A model generated the notes under the pieces. The model did not search any database and was not told where the DNA came from. It saw only the letters and a list, made by a program, of their open reading frames with translations. 64,000 nt of DNA from Panacibacter microcysteis (GTDB lineage Bacteria; Bacteroidota; Bacteroidia; Chitinophagales; Chitinophagaceae): contig NZ_JADWYR010000001.1 in assembly GCF_015831355.1 (NCBI RefSeq), forward strand, positions 1,364,001 to 1,428,000, in the 5' to 3' direction. Each line of letters starts with the position of its first letter. Position 1 is the stretch's first letter. The position numbers were made by a program, and so were the translations under genes. Below, piece after piece: positions 36,633 to 45,186 of this stretch.

Positions 36633-36644
36633 TAAATAAAAAGG

Positions 36645-37691
36645 TTAGCTCTCCTCTTCAAAAAACAACTTATAGAATTTTTTGCCGCTGGCTTCATCAT
36701 AACCTTTTTCAATAAGGTCTCTTCTGCCATGAATGTAGATGTGAAAATTTTTATCCAGCTTTAGTACGGTTTTAAAAACCTTTGCCTGTTTTTTTACTGC
36801 TGCCAGGTCAATGTCAAATTCATTGTCAAGATCAAACTGTTTGGCTACTTCATAATTTTTTTTAAACTGCACAAAAGAGTCTACTACTTCGGGGTGGTGC
36901 ATTACTTCCTGTGTAAATTCATCCAGGCTAAACTGCTCTTTGGTTTTAAAATAATCTGCAGAGCGGTTTAGCAGGTCTATCTGGTCTGTCTTTGTTACCT
37001 CAAATTTATCTGCGTAATCGTTGGTTATAAACAGCCGGCACATATCCATGTATTTGTGGGTATTATGGTAGCTGTCTGCATATGGCGTAACCTGTAAAAA
37101 ATCATTTACCCAATATTGTGCATCCTGGTTTTTATTGGTTGCGTCTACCACGCATACAACATAACCTTCTTCCTGGCCGGCGTTGAATATAAGGCAGCCT
37201 TTATCCAGCTTATTGATGTTGATACCTTCTTCGCCCACTACTTCCCAGCTTTCGCCATGTTCAAAAACTTTTAGAAAGGTTTCTTTTGTTTCACTTTTAA
37301 ACAGCCCTACGGCGTTGATAAAATCGTTGCCGAAAGGAACGTCTGCAAAGTGCGCAACATATAGTTCACCTTCTTTTACTTTTACGTGTGTGCTTTTATT
37401 GTATAAAAAATTTGCGACCAGTGCAGACTGCTGTGTAAAGCTTTTACTGTTGTCGAAAATTGCCTTTACATAATTGTAAACTTCATTTAAACCAACATCA
37501 CTTAAATGGGTAAAATGGTAATGTTCGTTTTCGTTGAACGGGCTAAGGAAATATTTTGTAAGCATGCTTTTAACCAGCTCATCATTTAGTGTAAGCGGGT
37601 TTACAGAAAGCTTTAATTGTTCTCCACGTGTAGGGTTGCCTACTTTATGCACGATTACCTGCTGCAACTGTACATGCTCTATATTGGTCAT
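36645..37691 (-). CDS. Nucleoid-associated protein (NdpA/YejK family)
   Basis: A 348-aa member of the 37-kDa nucleoid-associated family. Matching segments are the N-terminal IEHVQLQQVIVHKVGNP, VYNYVKAIFDNSKSF, the central YVVCVVDATNKNQDAQYWVNDFLQV (near 190-215), and the C-terminal KNFHIYIHGRRDLIEKGYDEASGKKFYKLFF. The frame is open to 37766, but MTNIEHVQLQQ at 37691 fits the family. A TATATTTG box lies 4 bp upstream of that start. The protein is expected to bind DNA in the cytoplasm. Confidence 0.88.
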   Translation of the reverse strand: MTNIEHVQLQQVIVHKVGNPTRGEQLKLSVNPLTLNDELVKSMLTKYFLSPFNENEHYHFTHLSDVGLNEVYNYVKAIFDNSKSFTQQSALVANFLYNKSTHVKVKEGELYVAHFADVPFGNDFINAVGLFKSETKETFLKVFEHGESWEVVGEEGININKLDKGCLIFNAGQEEGYVVCVVDATNKNQDAQYWVNDFLQVTPYADSYHNTHKYMDMCRLFITNDYADKFEVTKTDQIDLLNRSADYFKTKEQFSLDEFTQEVMHHPEVVDSFVQFKKNYEVAKQFDLDNEFDIDLAAVKKQAKVFKTVLKLDKNFHIYIHGRRDLIEKGYDEASGKKFYKLFFEEES

Positions 37692-37695
37692 GCTG

Positions 37696-37703
37696 CAAAT
37701 ATA
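37696..37703 (-). promoter_or_regulatory. Candidate -7 box for the NdpA-like gene
   Basis: TATATTTG on the minus strand, a TAnnTTTG match, ends 4 bp before the ATG at 37691. It supports the shorter start. Confidence 0.4.
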
Positions 37704-37795
37704 TAGTGGGCACCAAAAGCAGGCCTGTAAGAAATATGGAATTTGTTCACAATGCTGGTGCAGCAACTATTATATTGAAGTTACCCGCTCTAATC

Positions 37796-37857
37796 TTCGC
37801 ATTGCTGAATAAAGATATACAGCACAAGAGTGCGACGCAACAGGTGTTGCCACCGGT
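37796..37857 (-). repeat. Intergenic modular repeat, copy 16 (type A core)
   Basis: Core on the minus strand at 37822-37841, ending GTGC instead of GTAC. The right arm is GCAATGCGAAG after ctttattca (37796-37817). The left arm is shortened: ACCGG lies only about 11-15 bp from the core. Confidence 0.82.
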
Positions 37858-37879
37858 GCTGCAGGTGACTACCCAAAAA

Positions 37880-38239
37880 TTATTTTATAAATCTTATGGT
37901 AAACGGATACCGGTAAAGCTTTCCTTCACTGGCACGAATGGTTGCTACAATAACAAGTATAAAAATAAGCAGCCCGACTGCCCATAACAGTAACAACCCT
38001 ACAATAGAAATGACACAAAGTATAATTGCTATAAATGCCGTAATCTGGAAGTTGAGCGATTCTTTTGCATGTGCAGCTACAAACGGCGACTCATCTTTCT
38101 TCACGAGGTAAATGATCAGTGGTGCAATGAAAGAAGAAACAATGGTAATGATATGCGAAACCAGGGCCAATGTTTTCTCATCGCTTGTTGGTGTGTACGG
38201 CGGAATGGAGTCTGATCCTAGAAAAGAACTTTCTGACAT
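37880..38239 (-). CDS. DUF4870 family membrane protein
   Basis: A 119-aa protein with the DUF4870 pattern. A short N-terminal region with SDEKTLALVSHIITIVSSFIAPLIIYLV is followed by KKDESPFVAAHAKESLNFQITAFI, and there are three membrane segments (about 26-46, 66-84, 86-105). The HAKESLNFQ segment is diagnostic. Function unknown. Monocistronic by spacing. Confidence 0.88.
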   Translation of the reverse strand: MSESSFLGSDSIPPYTPTSDEKTLALVSHIITIVSSFIAPLIIYLVKKDESPFVAAHAKESLNFQITAFIAIILCVISIVGLLLLWAVGLLIFILVIVATIRASEGKLYRYPFTIRFIK

Positions 38240-38308
38240 AATTAGGGATTTGACAGTAAGGTAAAAAATCCCGTAAAGCTTTCAAAACTTAAGTTTTTAC
38301 ATGCAAAC

Positions 38309-38335
38309 AAAAAGGCATCTTAAAGATGCCTTTTT
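38309..38335 (-). terminator. Terminator of the beta-barrel gene
   Basis: AAAAAGGCATCT / AGATGCCTTTTT hairpin with a 3-nt loop, 20 bp after the gene's stop on the minus strand. Confidence 0.88.
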
Positions 38336-38355
38336 ATACTGCCTGATGTTTGATC

Positions 38356-38856
38356 TTAGAATTTGTAAAACGCCCTGACACCCAGGTATGGCAATGATCC
38401 ACCTGAAACGGACACGCCTGTATAACTTACCTGTGCCTCGAAAGAACCAAAGTCGTAACCTACATGTGGGCTATACAGGAAGCCACCGGATGATGAACCG
38501 CTTACTGCATACATACCATAACCAATACCTGCACCGGCAACAAAACCACCGGCATTTATTCTGGCGCCAGCCATAACCGGCAGGTGCAGAATGTTTGCAG
38601 CGTCGCCGTAGTAATATGCTTCATCACCTTTAAAAACGTGTACGCCGGTTTGTACAAAGCCCTCTATAAAATCTGTGAATTTATAAGAGGCACGCACATT
38701 TACACCAACACCATACACAGCAGAAGCTTTAAGATCGCTCATTGGTAATGAAACTTCGCCGCCAACTGCAAAATGGAAAGGTTTTTCGTCATCATACTGG
38801 GCAAATACGGCGAATGAGAGGGTTACCAGCATTGCTGATAATAACAGTTTTTTCAT
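38356..38856 (-). CDS. Small outer membrane beta-barrel-like protein
   Basis: A 166-aa exported protein with a clean signal peptide (about 1-19, ending AVFAQYD). The mature part has about eight alternating amphipathic beta strands rich in Gly, Tyr and Phe, and ends in a C-terminal Phe (GVRAFYKF), the usual BAM-recognised end of a barrel. Size suits an eight-stranded OmpA/OmpW-like barrel. No ligand or enzymatic motif is visible. Monocistronic. Confidence 0.82.
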   Translation of the reverse strand: MKKLLLSAMLVTLSFAVFAQYDDEKPFHFAVGGEVSLPMSDLKASAVYGVGVNVRASYKFTDFIEGFVQTGVHVFKGDEAYYYGDAANILHLPVMAGARINAGGFVAGAGIGYGMYAVSGSSSGGFLYSPHVGYDFGSFEAQVSYTGVSVSGGSLPYLGVRAFYKF

Positions 38857-38940
38857 GAGAGTTTAGTTTTAAATATTAGTTGAAGCTGCGAAGATATTGC
38901 CGCGTATAATTGTATAAAAGTTTAGTGCCTTAAATGCCAA

Positions 38941-41900
38941 TTAAACTACTTGTCTTTTTGTTGCAGGAAAAACACCTTTGTGCATAAGCAGTAAAAACCG
39001 GTGCATAGCTTCCATGCCTTTTACATCATCTACAACAAGTAAAAAGTTTTTGGCAACCTGCTTCAGCCTTGCTTTATTGGTGCCTGTTTGCAGGTACGAT
39101 AATATGTTTTTGAATATATCTGACTCAAAGTAAGGAGAATCGTTTTTGTTGATGAAATAGCAGCGCATGGTTTCATCTTTCAGGCTCATTTTTTCAAAGC
39201 CAAGGTCTACTGCCAGCCACCTGCAGCGAACGGTGGTAAAGAGGTCTTCCACGGCCTTGGGTACAGGCCCGAAACGATCTGTCATTTCTGTATGGAATGC
39301 CTGCAGCTCTTCTTCGTTTTCGCAGTTATCGAGCCGCGTGTATAGGGAAAGTCTTTCGGTTATACTTTCCACGTAGTCGTCTGGTATAAGAATTTCGAGA
39401 TCGGTATCGATGGTGCAATCACTTACAAAATCGTCCTGGCGGCTTATCTCGTCTTTAAACAATTCTTTGAACGAGGTGCGCTTGAGTTCGCGGATGGCTT
39501 CATCCAGGATTTTCTGGTACATCTCAAAACCTATCTCGGCCATAAAGCCACTTTGTTCGCCACCCAGCATATTGCCTGCACCACGTATATCGAGGTCCCG
39601 CATAGCAATCTGGAAACCGCTGCCAAGATCGCTGAACTGCTCGAGTGTTTGTAAACGTTTTCTTGAATCTGTGGGTAGTGTACTCATTGGTGGAGCCAGC
39701 AGGTAGCAAAACGCCTTTCGGTTACTGCGGCCTACACGGCCACGAAGCTGGTGCAGATCACTTAGCCCAAACTGGTGCGCATTATTGACAATAATGGTAT
39801 TTACATTTGGTATATCTACGCCGCTTTCCACAATGTTGGTACAAACCAGCACATCATATTTTTTGTCTATAAAGTCTAAAATTCTTTCTTCAAGTTCGTG
39901 GCCCTCCAATTGTCCGTGTGCGTAACCAATGCTCAGATCGGGACAGAGGCTTTGTATAAGCCCGCTCATCTCGCCAAGACCCTGTACACGGTTGTGTATA
40001 AAAAATACCTGGCCTCCGCGTTCTGTTTCAAAGTAAATGGAATCGCGGATAAAATCCTGGTTAAACACCTGCACTTCTGTCTGTATTGGCTGGCGGTTAG
40101 GCGGCGGTGTGTTGATGATACTGAGATCCCTGGCGCCCATCAGGCTAAACTGTAATGTGCGTGGTATGGGCGTTGCGGTTAATGTCAAACAGTCAACATT
40201 CGTTTTAAGTGTCTTCAGTTTTTCTTTGTGTGCCACGCCAAACTTTTGCTCCTCGTCAATGATCATTACACCAAGGTCTTTAAACTTTACCTCTTTACCG
40301 AGCAGCCCGTGTGTGCCCACAATAATGTCAATCTTTCCTTCTTCCAGCTTTTTGAGTGTTTCCTTCTTTTCTTTCGAAGATTTAAACCGGTTTATGTAAT
40401 CTACGGTTACCGGAAAATCTTTCAGCCTGTCGCTAAATGTTTTAAAATGCTGGAATGCCAAAATGGTAGTAGGCACCAACACTGCAGCCTGTTTGCCATC
40501 TATACATGTTTTAAAGGCGGCACGTACAGCCACTTCAGTTTTGCCAAAGCCAACATCGCCACACACAAGCCGGTCCATGGGCGATGGGCTCTCCATATCT
40601 TTTTTTACATCTGCCGTAGCCTTGCTTTGGTCAGGGGTGTCTTCATAAATAAACGAGGCTTCCAGCTCCGTTTGCATGTACGTATCGGGTGTATGCGCAA
40701 AGCCTTGCTGTGCCTTTCTTTGTGCATATAATTTTATAAGATCGAAAGCAATTTCTTTAACCTTCGCTTTGGTCTTTTCTTTCAGGCGGTTCCATACATC
40801 GCTGCCCAGCTTATTTACTTTAGGTATGGTTCCTTCTTTACCCGTATATTTCGAAATCTTGTGCAGCGAGTTGATGTTGACATACAGTATATCACTGTCT
40901 TTGTAAATGATGCGCACCGCCTCCTGCGTTTTACCGTTTACTTCTATCTTTTGCAGGCCACTGTATGTGCCTACACCATGGTCTATATGTGTTACAAAAT
41001 CCCCGGGCTGCAGATCGCGCAATGTTTTTAGCGTAAGTGCCTTGTTCTTATTGTATGCCTGTTTTACACGGTATTTGTGGTAGCGCTGGAAGATCTGGTG
41101 GTCTGTATAACAAACAACTTTCAGGTCATCATCTATAAAACCTTCGTGTATAGATGTGGCAACAGGTATAAACTGGATCTCTGTATTCAGGTCATTAAAA
41201 ATACTGTTGAGTCTTTCGAGCTGCTTTACCTGTTCGGCAAAAATGAAAATGCTGTATTTGGCAGCTTCATGTGCTTTCAGGTCTTTAATCAGCAGATCGA
41301 ACTGCCTGTTAAAAGCGGGTTGCGGTTTGGTGGCAAATTCTATTTCATAATCTGCCAGTTGCGGTTTAAAACCAAACTCAACAATGTGTCGGGCGGCCAG
41401 TTGTTGTTCTATAATGTCATGCTTCACAAAGTCATTCCATCTTACTTCCTTTACTACACGTGTGTCGTCATCCTCTTCTGTTTGTTGCATGGCATAACCA
41501 TCTTCCAGCATAGAAAGAAAACCTTCAAGATCCTCTTCCTGTATACCTATCTTTTCTTTTATTACATCCCAGTCTTTAAGCCAGATGATGGTGTTGTCAG
41601 GCAGAAACTCCAGCAATGAAACTTTTTCACCGCTGTCAAACTGTGTTTCTATATTCGGTATAATGCTTACCTGCAGCAGCTTTCGCTCACTCAACTGCGT
41701 TTCAGGATCAAAAATCCTGATGCTGTCAACATCATTGCCAAACAGCTCAACACGGTATGGCTTTTCGTTACCAAAAGAATAAATATCGAGTATGCCACCA
41801 CGCAGTGCAAACTGGCCGGGCTCATATACAAAATCTGTTCTTACAAACCCGTACATCACAAACAGCTCCAGCAGGCTGTCGAGATTAATGGTATCGTTTG

Positions 41901-42351
41901 TTTTTATGCTGATGATGTTGCTGCTAAGCGTGTTGGGCAATACTACTTTTTCAAACAGTGCTTCAGGATGCGTAACAATAATCTTCTTGTTACCGCCTGC
42001 CGCAAGCCGTGTCAGTGCTTCTGTACGAAGCATTACATGCGAGGAGTTGAGTAATTTAAAATTCTTCCTGTTTTTGAATGACGAAGGAAAATAAAACAGG
42101 TCGAGAGCACTTGTCAGGTTCTCCAGCGTGTTATGAAAATAAGCAGCTTCCTCAGCATCATTCAACACAACCAGGTGGTTTAGCCCCTGTGTTTGCTGGT
42201 GCATAAACACACTGCTTACTACAAATTCGGCACTGCTGCCCTGTAAATTTTTTAAGAAGATTTTTTGCGCATCGGCAAAAAGAAGCCTGTCCGTCAACTG
42301 AAAAAGACGGGGAGATTGTTGATAGCTGTCAAGCAACACACTTAAATTCAT
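38941..42351 (-). CDS. mfd: Transcription-repair coupling factor
   Basis: A 1136-aa translocase that removes stalled RNA polymerase and recruits UvrA. Domains in order: UvrB-like N-terminal modules (about 1-320); the CarD-like RNAP-interaction domain (near 465-530, with VTHIDHGVGTYSGLQ and IIYKDSDILYVNINSLHKI); the SF2 motor with Walker A GDVGFGKTEVAVRAAF, DEEQ box IIDEEQKFGV, TATPIPRTLQFSL and QLRGRVGRSNR; and a C-terminal TRCF domain (about 1000-1095). The ATG at 42349-42351 is chosen over a TTG five codons earlier. A TATCTTTG box at 42364-42371 lies 12 bp upstream. Confidence 0.95.
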   Translation of the reverse strand: MNLSVLLDSYQQSPRLFQLTDRLLFADAQKIFLKNLQGSSAEFVVSSVFMHQQTQGLNHLVVLNDAEEAAYFHNTLENLTSALDLFYFPSSFKNRKNFKLLNSSHVMLRTEALTRLAAGGNKKIIVTHPEALFEKVVLPNTLSSNIISIKTNDTINLDSLLELFVMYGFVRTDFVYEPGQFALRGGILDIYSFGNEKPYRVELFGNDVDSIRIFDPETQLSERKLLQVSIIPNIETQFDSGEKVSLLEFLPDNTIIWLKDWDVIKEKIGIQEEDLEGFLSMLEDGYAMQQTEEDDDTRVVKEVRWNDFVKHDIIEQQLAARHIVEFGFKPQLADYEIEFATKPQPAFNRQFDLLIKDLKAHEAAKYSIFIFAEQVKQLERLNSIFNDLNTEIQFIPVATSIHEGFIDDDLKVVCYTDHQIFQRYHKYRVKQAYNKNKALTLKTLRDLQPGDFVTHIDHGVGTYSGLQKIEVNGKTQEAVRIIYKDSDILYVNINSLHKISKYTGKEGTIPKVNKLGSDVWNRLKEKTKAKVKEIAFDLIKLYAQRKAQQGFAHTPDTYMQTELEASFIYEDTPDQSKATADVKKDMESPSPMDRLVCGDVGFGKTEVAVRAAFKTCIDGKQAAVLVPTTILAFQHFKTFSDRLKDFPVTVDYINRFKSSKEKKETLKKLEEGKIDIIVGTHGLLGKEVKFKDLGVMIIDEEQKFGVAHKEKLKTLKTNVDCLTLTATPIPRTLQFSLMGARDLSIINTPPPNRQPIQTEVQVFNQDFIRDSIYFETERGGQVFFIHNRVQGLGEMSGLIQSLCPDLSIGYAHGQLEGHELEERILDFIDKKYDVLVCTNIVESGVDIPNVNTIIVNNAHQFGLSDLHQLRGRVGRSNRKAFCYLLAPPMSTLPTDSRKRLQTLEQFSDLGSGFQIAMRDLDIRGAGNMLGGEQSGFMAEIGFEMYQKILDEAIRELKRTSFKELFKDEISRQDDFVSDCTIDTDLEILIPDDYVESITERLSLYTRLDNCENEEELQAFHTEMTDRFGPVPKAVEDLFTTVRCRWLAVDLGFEKMSLKDETMRCYFINKNDSPYFESDIFKNILSYLQTGTNKARLKQVAKNFLLVVDDVKGMEAMHRFLLLMHKGVFPATKRQVV

Positions 42352-42363
42352 AATCTGCGGCTG

Positions 42364-42371
42364 CAAAGATA
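42364..42371 (-). promoter_or_regulatory. Candidate -7 box for mfd
   Basis: TATCTTTG on the minus strand, a perfect TAnnTTTG match, ends 12 bp before the mfd ATG at 42351. It overlaps the alternative TTG start, arguing against that start. Confidence 0.5.
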
Positions 42372-42391
42372 GCTGCTTTTATTTTTTGTAG

Positions 42392-42470
42392 CAGGCTGCA
42401 GTACTACTATTAACCTTCCGTTGTGTCACTCACTTGTACTATAGCGCTTTATTCAGCAACGATACTGCAT
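42392..42470 (+). repeat. Intergenic modular repeat, copy 17 (type B core)
   Basis: Core GTTGTGTCACTCACTTGTAC at 42420-42439. CAGGC at 42392-42396 is 23 bp upstream with the tactactattaacc arm. The right arm is GCAACGATACTGCAT at 42456-42470. It sits in the divergent mfd/ClC promoter region. Confidence 0.9.
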
Positions 42471-42559
42471 GTGCAGCATTCTTTTAATCAGGGTTTTCTT
42501 CCCGCCCCTGTTGCGCTTTTATAACCGAAGATTATACAGGCCATTTATTTTTTGCATTT

Positions 42560-42567
42560 TATCTTTG
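42560..42567 (+). promoter_or_regulatory. Candidate -7 box for the ClC gene
   Basis: TATCTTTG, a perfect TAnnTTTG match, 51 bp before the ATG at 42619. It supports that start over the longer frame from 42469. Confidence 0.45.
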
Positions 42568-42618
42568 AAACTTCTGCGTCAGGCTAACCGTTCACTAATT
42601 CTCTACAAACTTCTTTAC

Positions 42619-44028
42619 ATGAGCATCTTCACCGGCATACGCAAAAAAATAAAAAATGCATTTGACAACATTCACAACGAGCGGGTAAAACAAAACCTGC
42701 TGCAGGCTATCCCGTTCTGGCTTGGCTCCTGTATTACCGGGCTGGTGGCTGTATTGTATGCACGGCTTTTTGCTTATGCAGAAGAAGGCAGCGCATATAT
42801 TTTTAAACATGCAGCCTGGTCTTTTTTCATGATTACGCCGGTATGTTTTGTAATTGGCTGGTGGCTCGTTAAAAAATATGCACCTTATTCCCGTGGCAGC
42901 GGCATTCCGCAGGTGATCGCTGCCATTGAACTGGCCAATCCCAGGGACAATCATAAGGTAGACAAATTGCTTAGTATCAGGATTATTGTGGTGAAGATAT
43001 TTTCGTCGTTGCTGGTAGTGTTTGGTGGCGGTGTTATTGGCCGCGAGGGGCCCACCATTCAAATTGCCGGTTCTGTTTTCAGAAAAATCAACCAGTGGCT
43101 ACCGGCGTGGTGGCCAAAGATATCCCGCCAGAATATGATTATGACCGGCGCAGCAGCCGGTCTTGCTGCCGCATTCAATACACCACTGGGCGGTGTGGTA
43201 TTTGCAGTAGAAGAACTAACCAAAACACATATCAGCTATTTTAAAACCGCGTTATTTACCGCTGTCATTATTGCCGGCTTAACTGCCCAGGCATTGCTGG
43301 GCCCTTACCTGTACCTCGGCTACCCTAATGTAAGCGACCTCTCAACCTGGATCTTTTTACCGGTAATTGTTGTGGCAGTAATTGCAGGCCTTTCCGGCAG
43401 CCTGATGTCTAAACTGATACTTGTTGTTTTCAGGTGGAAGCGCTCTTTTAAAAACAATTACCAGTACATCCTGTATGCCGTTGTATGTGCACTTATTATT
43501 GCGGCCTTTGGTTACTTCCTTGGCAGCACCGCCACGGGATCGGGCAAAGAGATAATGACCACCAAATTGTTTACGGCAGAAAAAGGTGCCACCTGGTACG
43601 AACCTTTGCTTAGAACCGCAGGCCCTGTTATAACTTTTACCACAGGCGTTGCAGGCGGTGTTTTTGCACCGGCGCTTGCAAGCGGCGCCTCTATCGGCTC
43701 TGCCATATCAGGCTGGTTTCATGTATTACCGGCAGAAGCCAACCTGATGATGCTTTGCGGAATGGTGGCTTTTTTAACAGGGGTTACAAGAACACCTTTC
43801 ACATCTGCCATACTGGTACTTGAAATGACCGACCGCCACAGTGTTATCTTTTACCTGATGCTGGCCGGAATGGTAGCAGGCCTTGTATCTATGATCGTAG
43901 ATAAACATTCTTTTTATGACCACCTGAAACACCAGTATATACAGGAGTTACGCGGGGAAGAAAATACTGCACCAGCCAGGGCGGCTGATGCCGCAAATGA
44001 CAACAACACGATTACAAAAAATACGTAA
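42619..44028 (+). CDS. ClC-family chloride channel/transporter
   Basis: A 469-aa membrane protein with the ClC chloride-binding motifs: GSGIPQVIAAIE (near 97-108), GREGPTIQIAG (near 141; gating Glu present), GGVFAPALASG (near 346-356) and the proton-path Glu in GGVVFAVEEL (near 200). The gating and proton Glu pair suggests a Cl-/H+ antiporter rather than a passive channel. There is no C-terminal CBS domain. The start MSIFTGIRKK at 42619 is used because the upstream extension has no family match and would run through the promoter box and the repeat's flank. Confidence 0.92.
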   Translation: MSIFTGIRKKIKNAFDNIHNERVKQNLLQAIPFWLGSCITGLVAVLYARLFAYAEEGSAYIFKHAAWSFFMITPVCFVIGWWLVKKYAPYSRGSGIPQVIAAIELANPRDNHKVDKLLSIRIIVVKIFSSLLVVFGGGVIGREGPTIQIAGSVFRKINQWLPAWWPKISRQNMIMTGAAAGLAAAFNTPLGGVVFAVEELTKTHISYFKTALFTAVIIAGLTAQALLGPYLYLGYPNVSDLSTWIFLPVIVVAVIAGLSGSLMSKLILVVFRWKRSFKNNYQYILYAVVCALIIAAFGYFLGSTATGSGKEIMTTKLFTAEKGATWYEPLLRTAGPVITFTTGVAGGVFAPALASGASIGSAISGWFHVLPAEANLMMLCGMVAFLTGVTRTPFTSAILVLEMTDRHSVIFYLMLAGMVAGLVSMIVDKHSFYDHLKHQYIQELRGEENTAPARAADAANDNNTITKNT

Positions 44029-44160
44029 TAACCGGTTGTTTACAGTAAAACCATCACCTGTATCAACCGCGAATGCTGCGTTTAGAAACATGAAGTATGG
44101 CACAACACCCGGTAACTGGTCATATAAGTAATACTTTTGTTGCGCTACCATTTAGCACCT

Positions 44161-44227
44161 GCCGACATACCAACCTGCAGCACAAGTGAGTGACACAACA
44201 GGTGTTCAATAGTAGCAATGCTGCCTG
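44161..44227 (-). repeat. Intergenic modular repeat, copy 18 (type B core)
   Basis: Core on the minus strand at 44180-44199, ending GTGC. The tactattgaacacct arm leads to GCC at 44223-44225. A second, very degenerate relic may lie just upstream (44036-44090). Confidence 0.82.
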
Positions 44228-44252
44228 CACCAAAAAATAATAACCAAAGACT

Positions 44253-45185
44253 ATGACAATGCATACCATTCTTGGTGCCGGCGGTGCCGTAAGCAACCAA
44301 CTGGCTCCTGTACTCATCAGCAATAACGAAAACGTCAGACTTGTTTCGCGCAAAGCCAAACCTGTAAATGGCGCTGCTGCTTTTGCGGCAGACCTTACAA
44401 ACAAAATACAAACGGCGGAAGCTGTTAAAGGCTCATCGGTTGTTTACCTGCTGGCAGGCCTGCAATATGATATACGTGTGTGGAGCGAACAGTGGCCGAA
44501 GATTATGCAGCACGTTGTAGAAGCGTGTAAGCAATACAACGCAAAGCTGGTCTTCTTTGACAACGTGTATATGTACGGAAGGGTAGACGGGACAATGACC
44601 GAGACAACACCATTTAACCCCTGTAGCCGGAAGGGAGAAGTGCGTGCCCGTATTGCAACCTTTTTGCTGGATGAAATGAAGGCAGGTAACATACAGGCTA
44701 CCATAGCAAGGGCAGCTGACTTTTACGGTCCAATTGGTTTTGCAACAAGCGTGGCCAACTTGCTGGTCTTTCAAAACATGCAGAAGAAGAAACGTGCACA
44801 GTGGCTGATGAATGCAAAAGTACCGCACTCTTTTACATACGTACCAGATGCAGCAAAAGCGCTGTACATACTGGCAAAAGACGATCATGCGTTTGGACAA
44901 ACCTGGCATCTGCCTACTGCACCAGGCCCGCTTACCGGCGAAGCTTTTATTGCAGCCGCAGCGGAAGCGATGAATGCTTCTGCTAAATACACCGTTATTT
45001 CAAAATGGATGATGCAACTGATCGGGCTGTTTAACAGGCCACTGAAGGAATCTGTGGAAATGCTCTACCAGAATGAATGGCCATACATCTTTGATTCAGC
45101 AAAATTCGATAACGCTTATGGGTTTACGCCCACGCCATACAAAGAAGGTATTAAAGCTACAGCAGCATGGGCACTGCAATCTTAA
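44253..45185 (+). CDS. NAD-dependent epimerase/dehydratase-like protein
   Basis: A 310-aa extended/atypical SDR. The Rossmann motif is TILGAGGAVSNQLAPVL at the N-terminus. The strand-4 region SSVVYLLAGLQYD and FFDNVYMYGRVDGTMTETTPFNP (near 92-116) resembles the sugar-epimerase family, in which a DNVYMYG segment precedes the active site. A later Tyr/Lys pair is not obvious, so the reaction may be an isomerase- or NmrA-like one. Alternative start at residue 3 (44259). Single gene; substrate unknown. Confidence 0.82.
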   Translation: MTMHTILGAGGAVSNQLAPVLISNNENVRLVSRKAKPVNGAAAFAADLTNKIQTAEAVKGSSVVYLLAGLQYDIRVWSEQWPKIMQHVVEACKQYNAKLVFFDNVYMYGRVDGTMTETTPFNPCSRKGEVRARIATFLLDEMKAGNIQATIARAADFYGPIGFATSVANLLVFQNMQKKKRAQWLMNAKVPHSFTYVPDAAKALYILAKDDHAFGQTWHLPTAPGPLTGEAFIAAAAEAMNASAKYTVISKWMMQLIGLFNRPLKESVEMLYQNEWPYIFDSAKFDNAYGFTPTPYKEGIKATAAWALQS

Positions 45186-45186
45186 T

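Larger units (their letters stand above)
36249..36644. other. Intergenic region with tandem repeat and split repeat element
   Basis: These 396 bp contain the helicase promoter box, the 92-bp tandem repeat (36316-36556) and the core and right arm of an intergenic element. No coding potential is seen. Confidence 0.6.

Noticed and set aside
42469-42618. Longer start for the ClC gene
   Set aside because: The extension precedes the candidate promoter box and has no ClC homology features.
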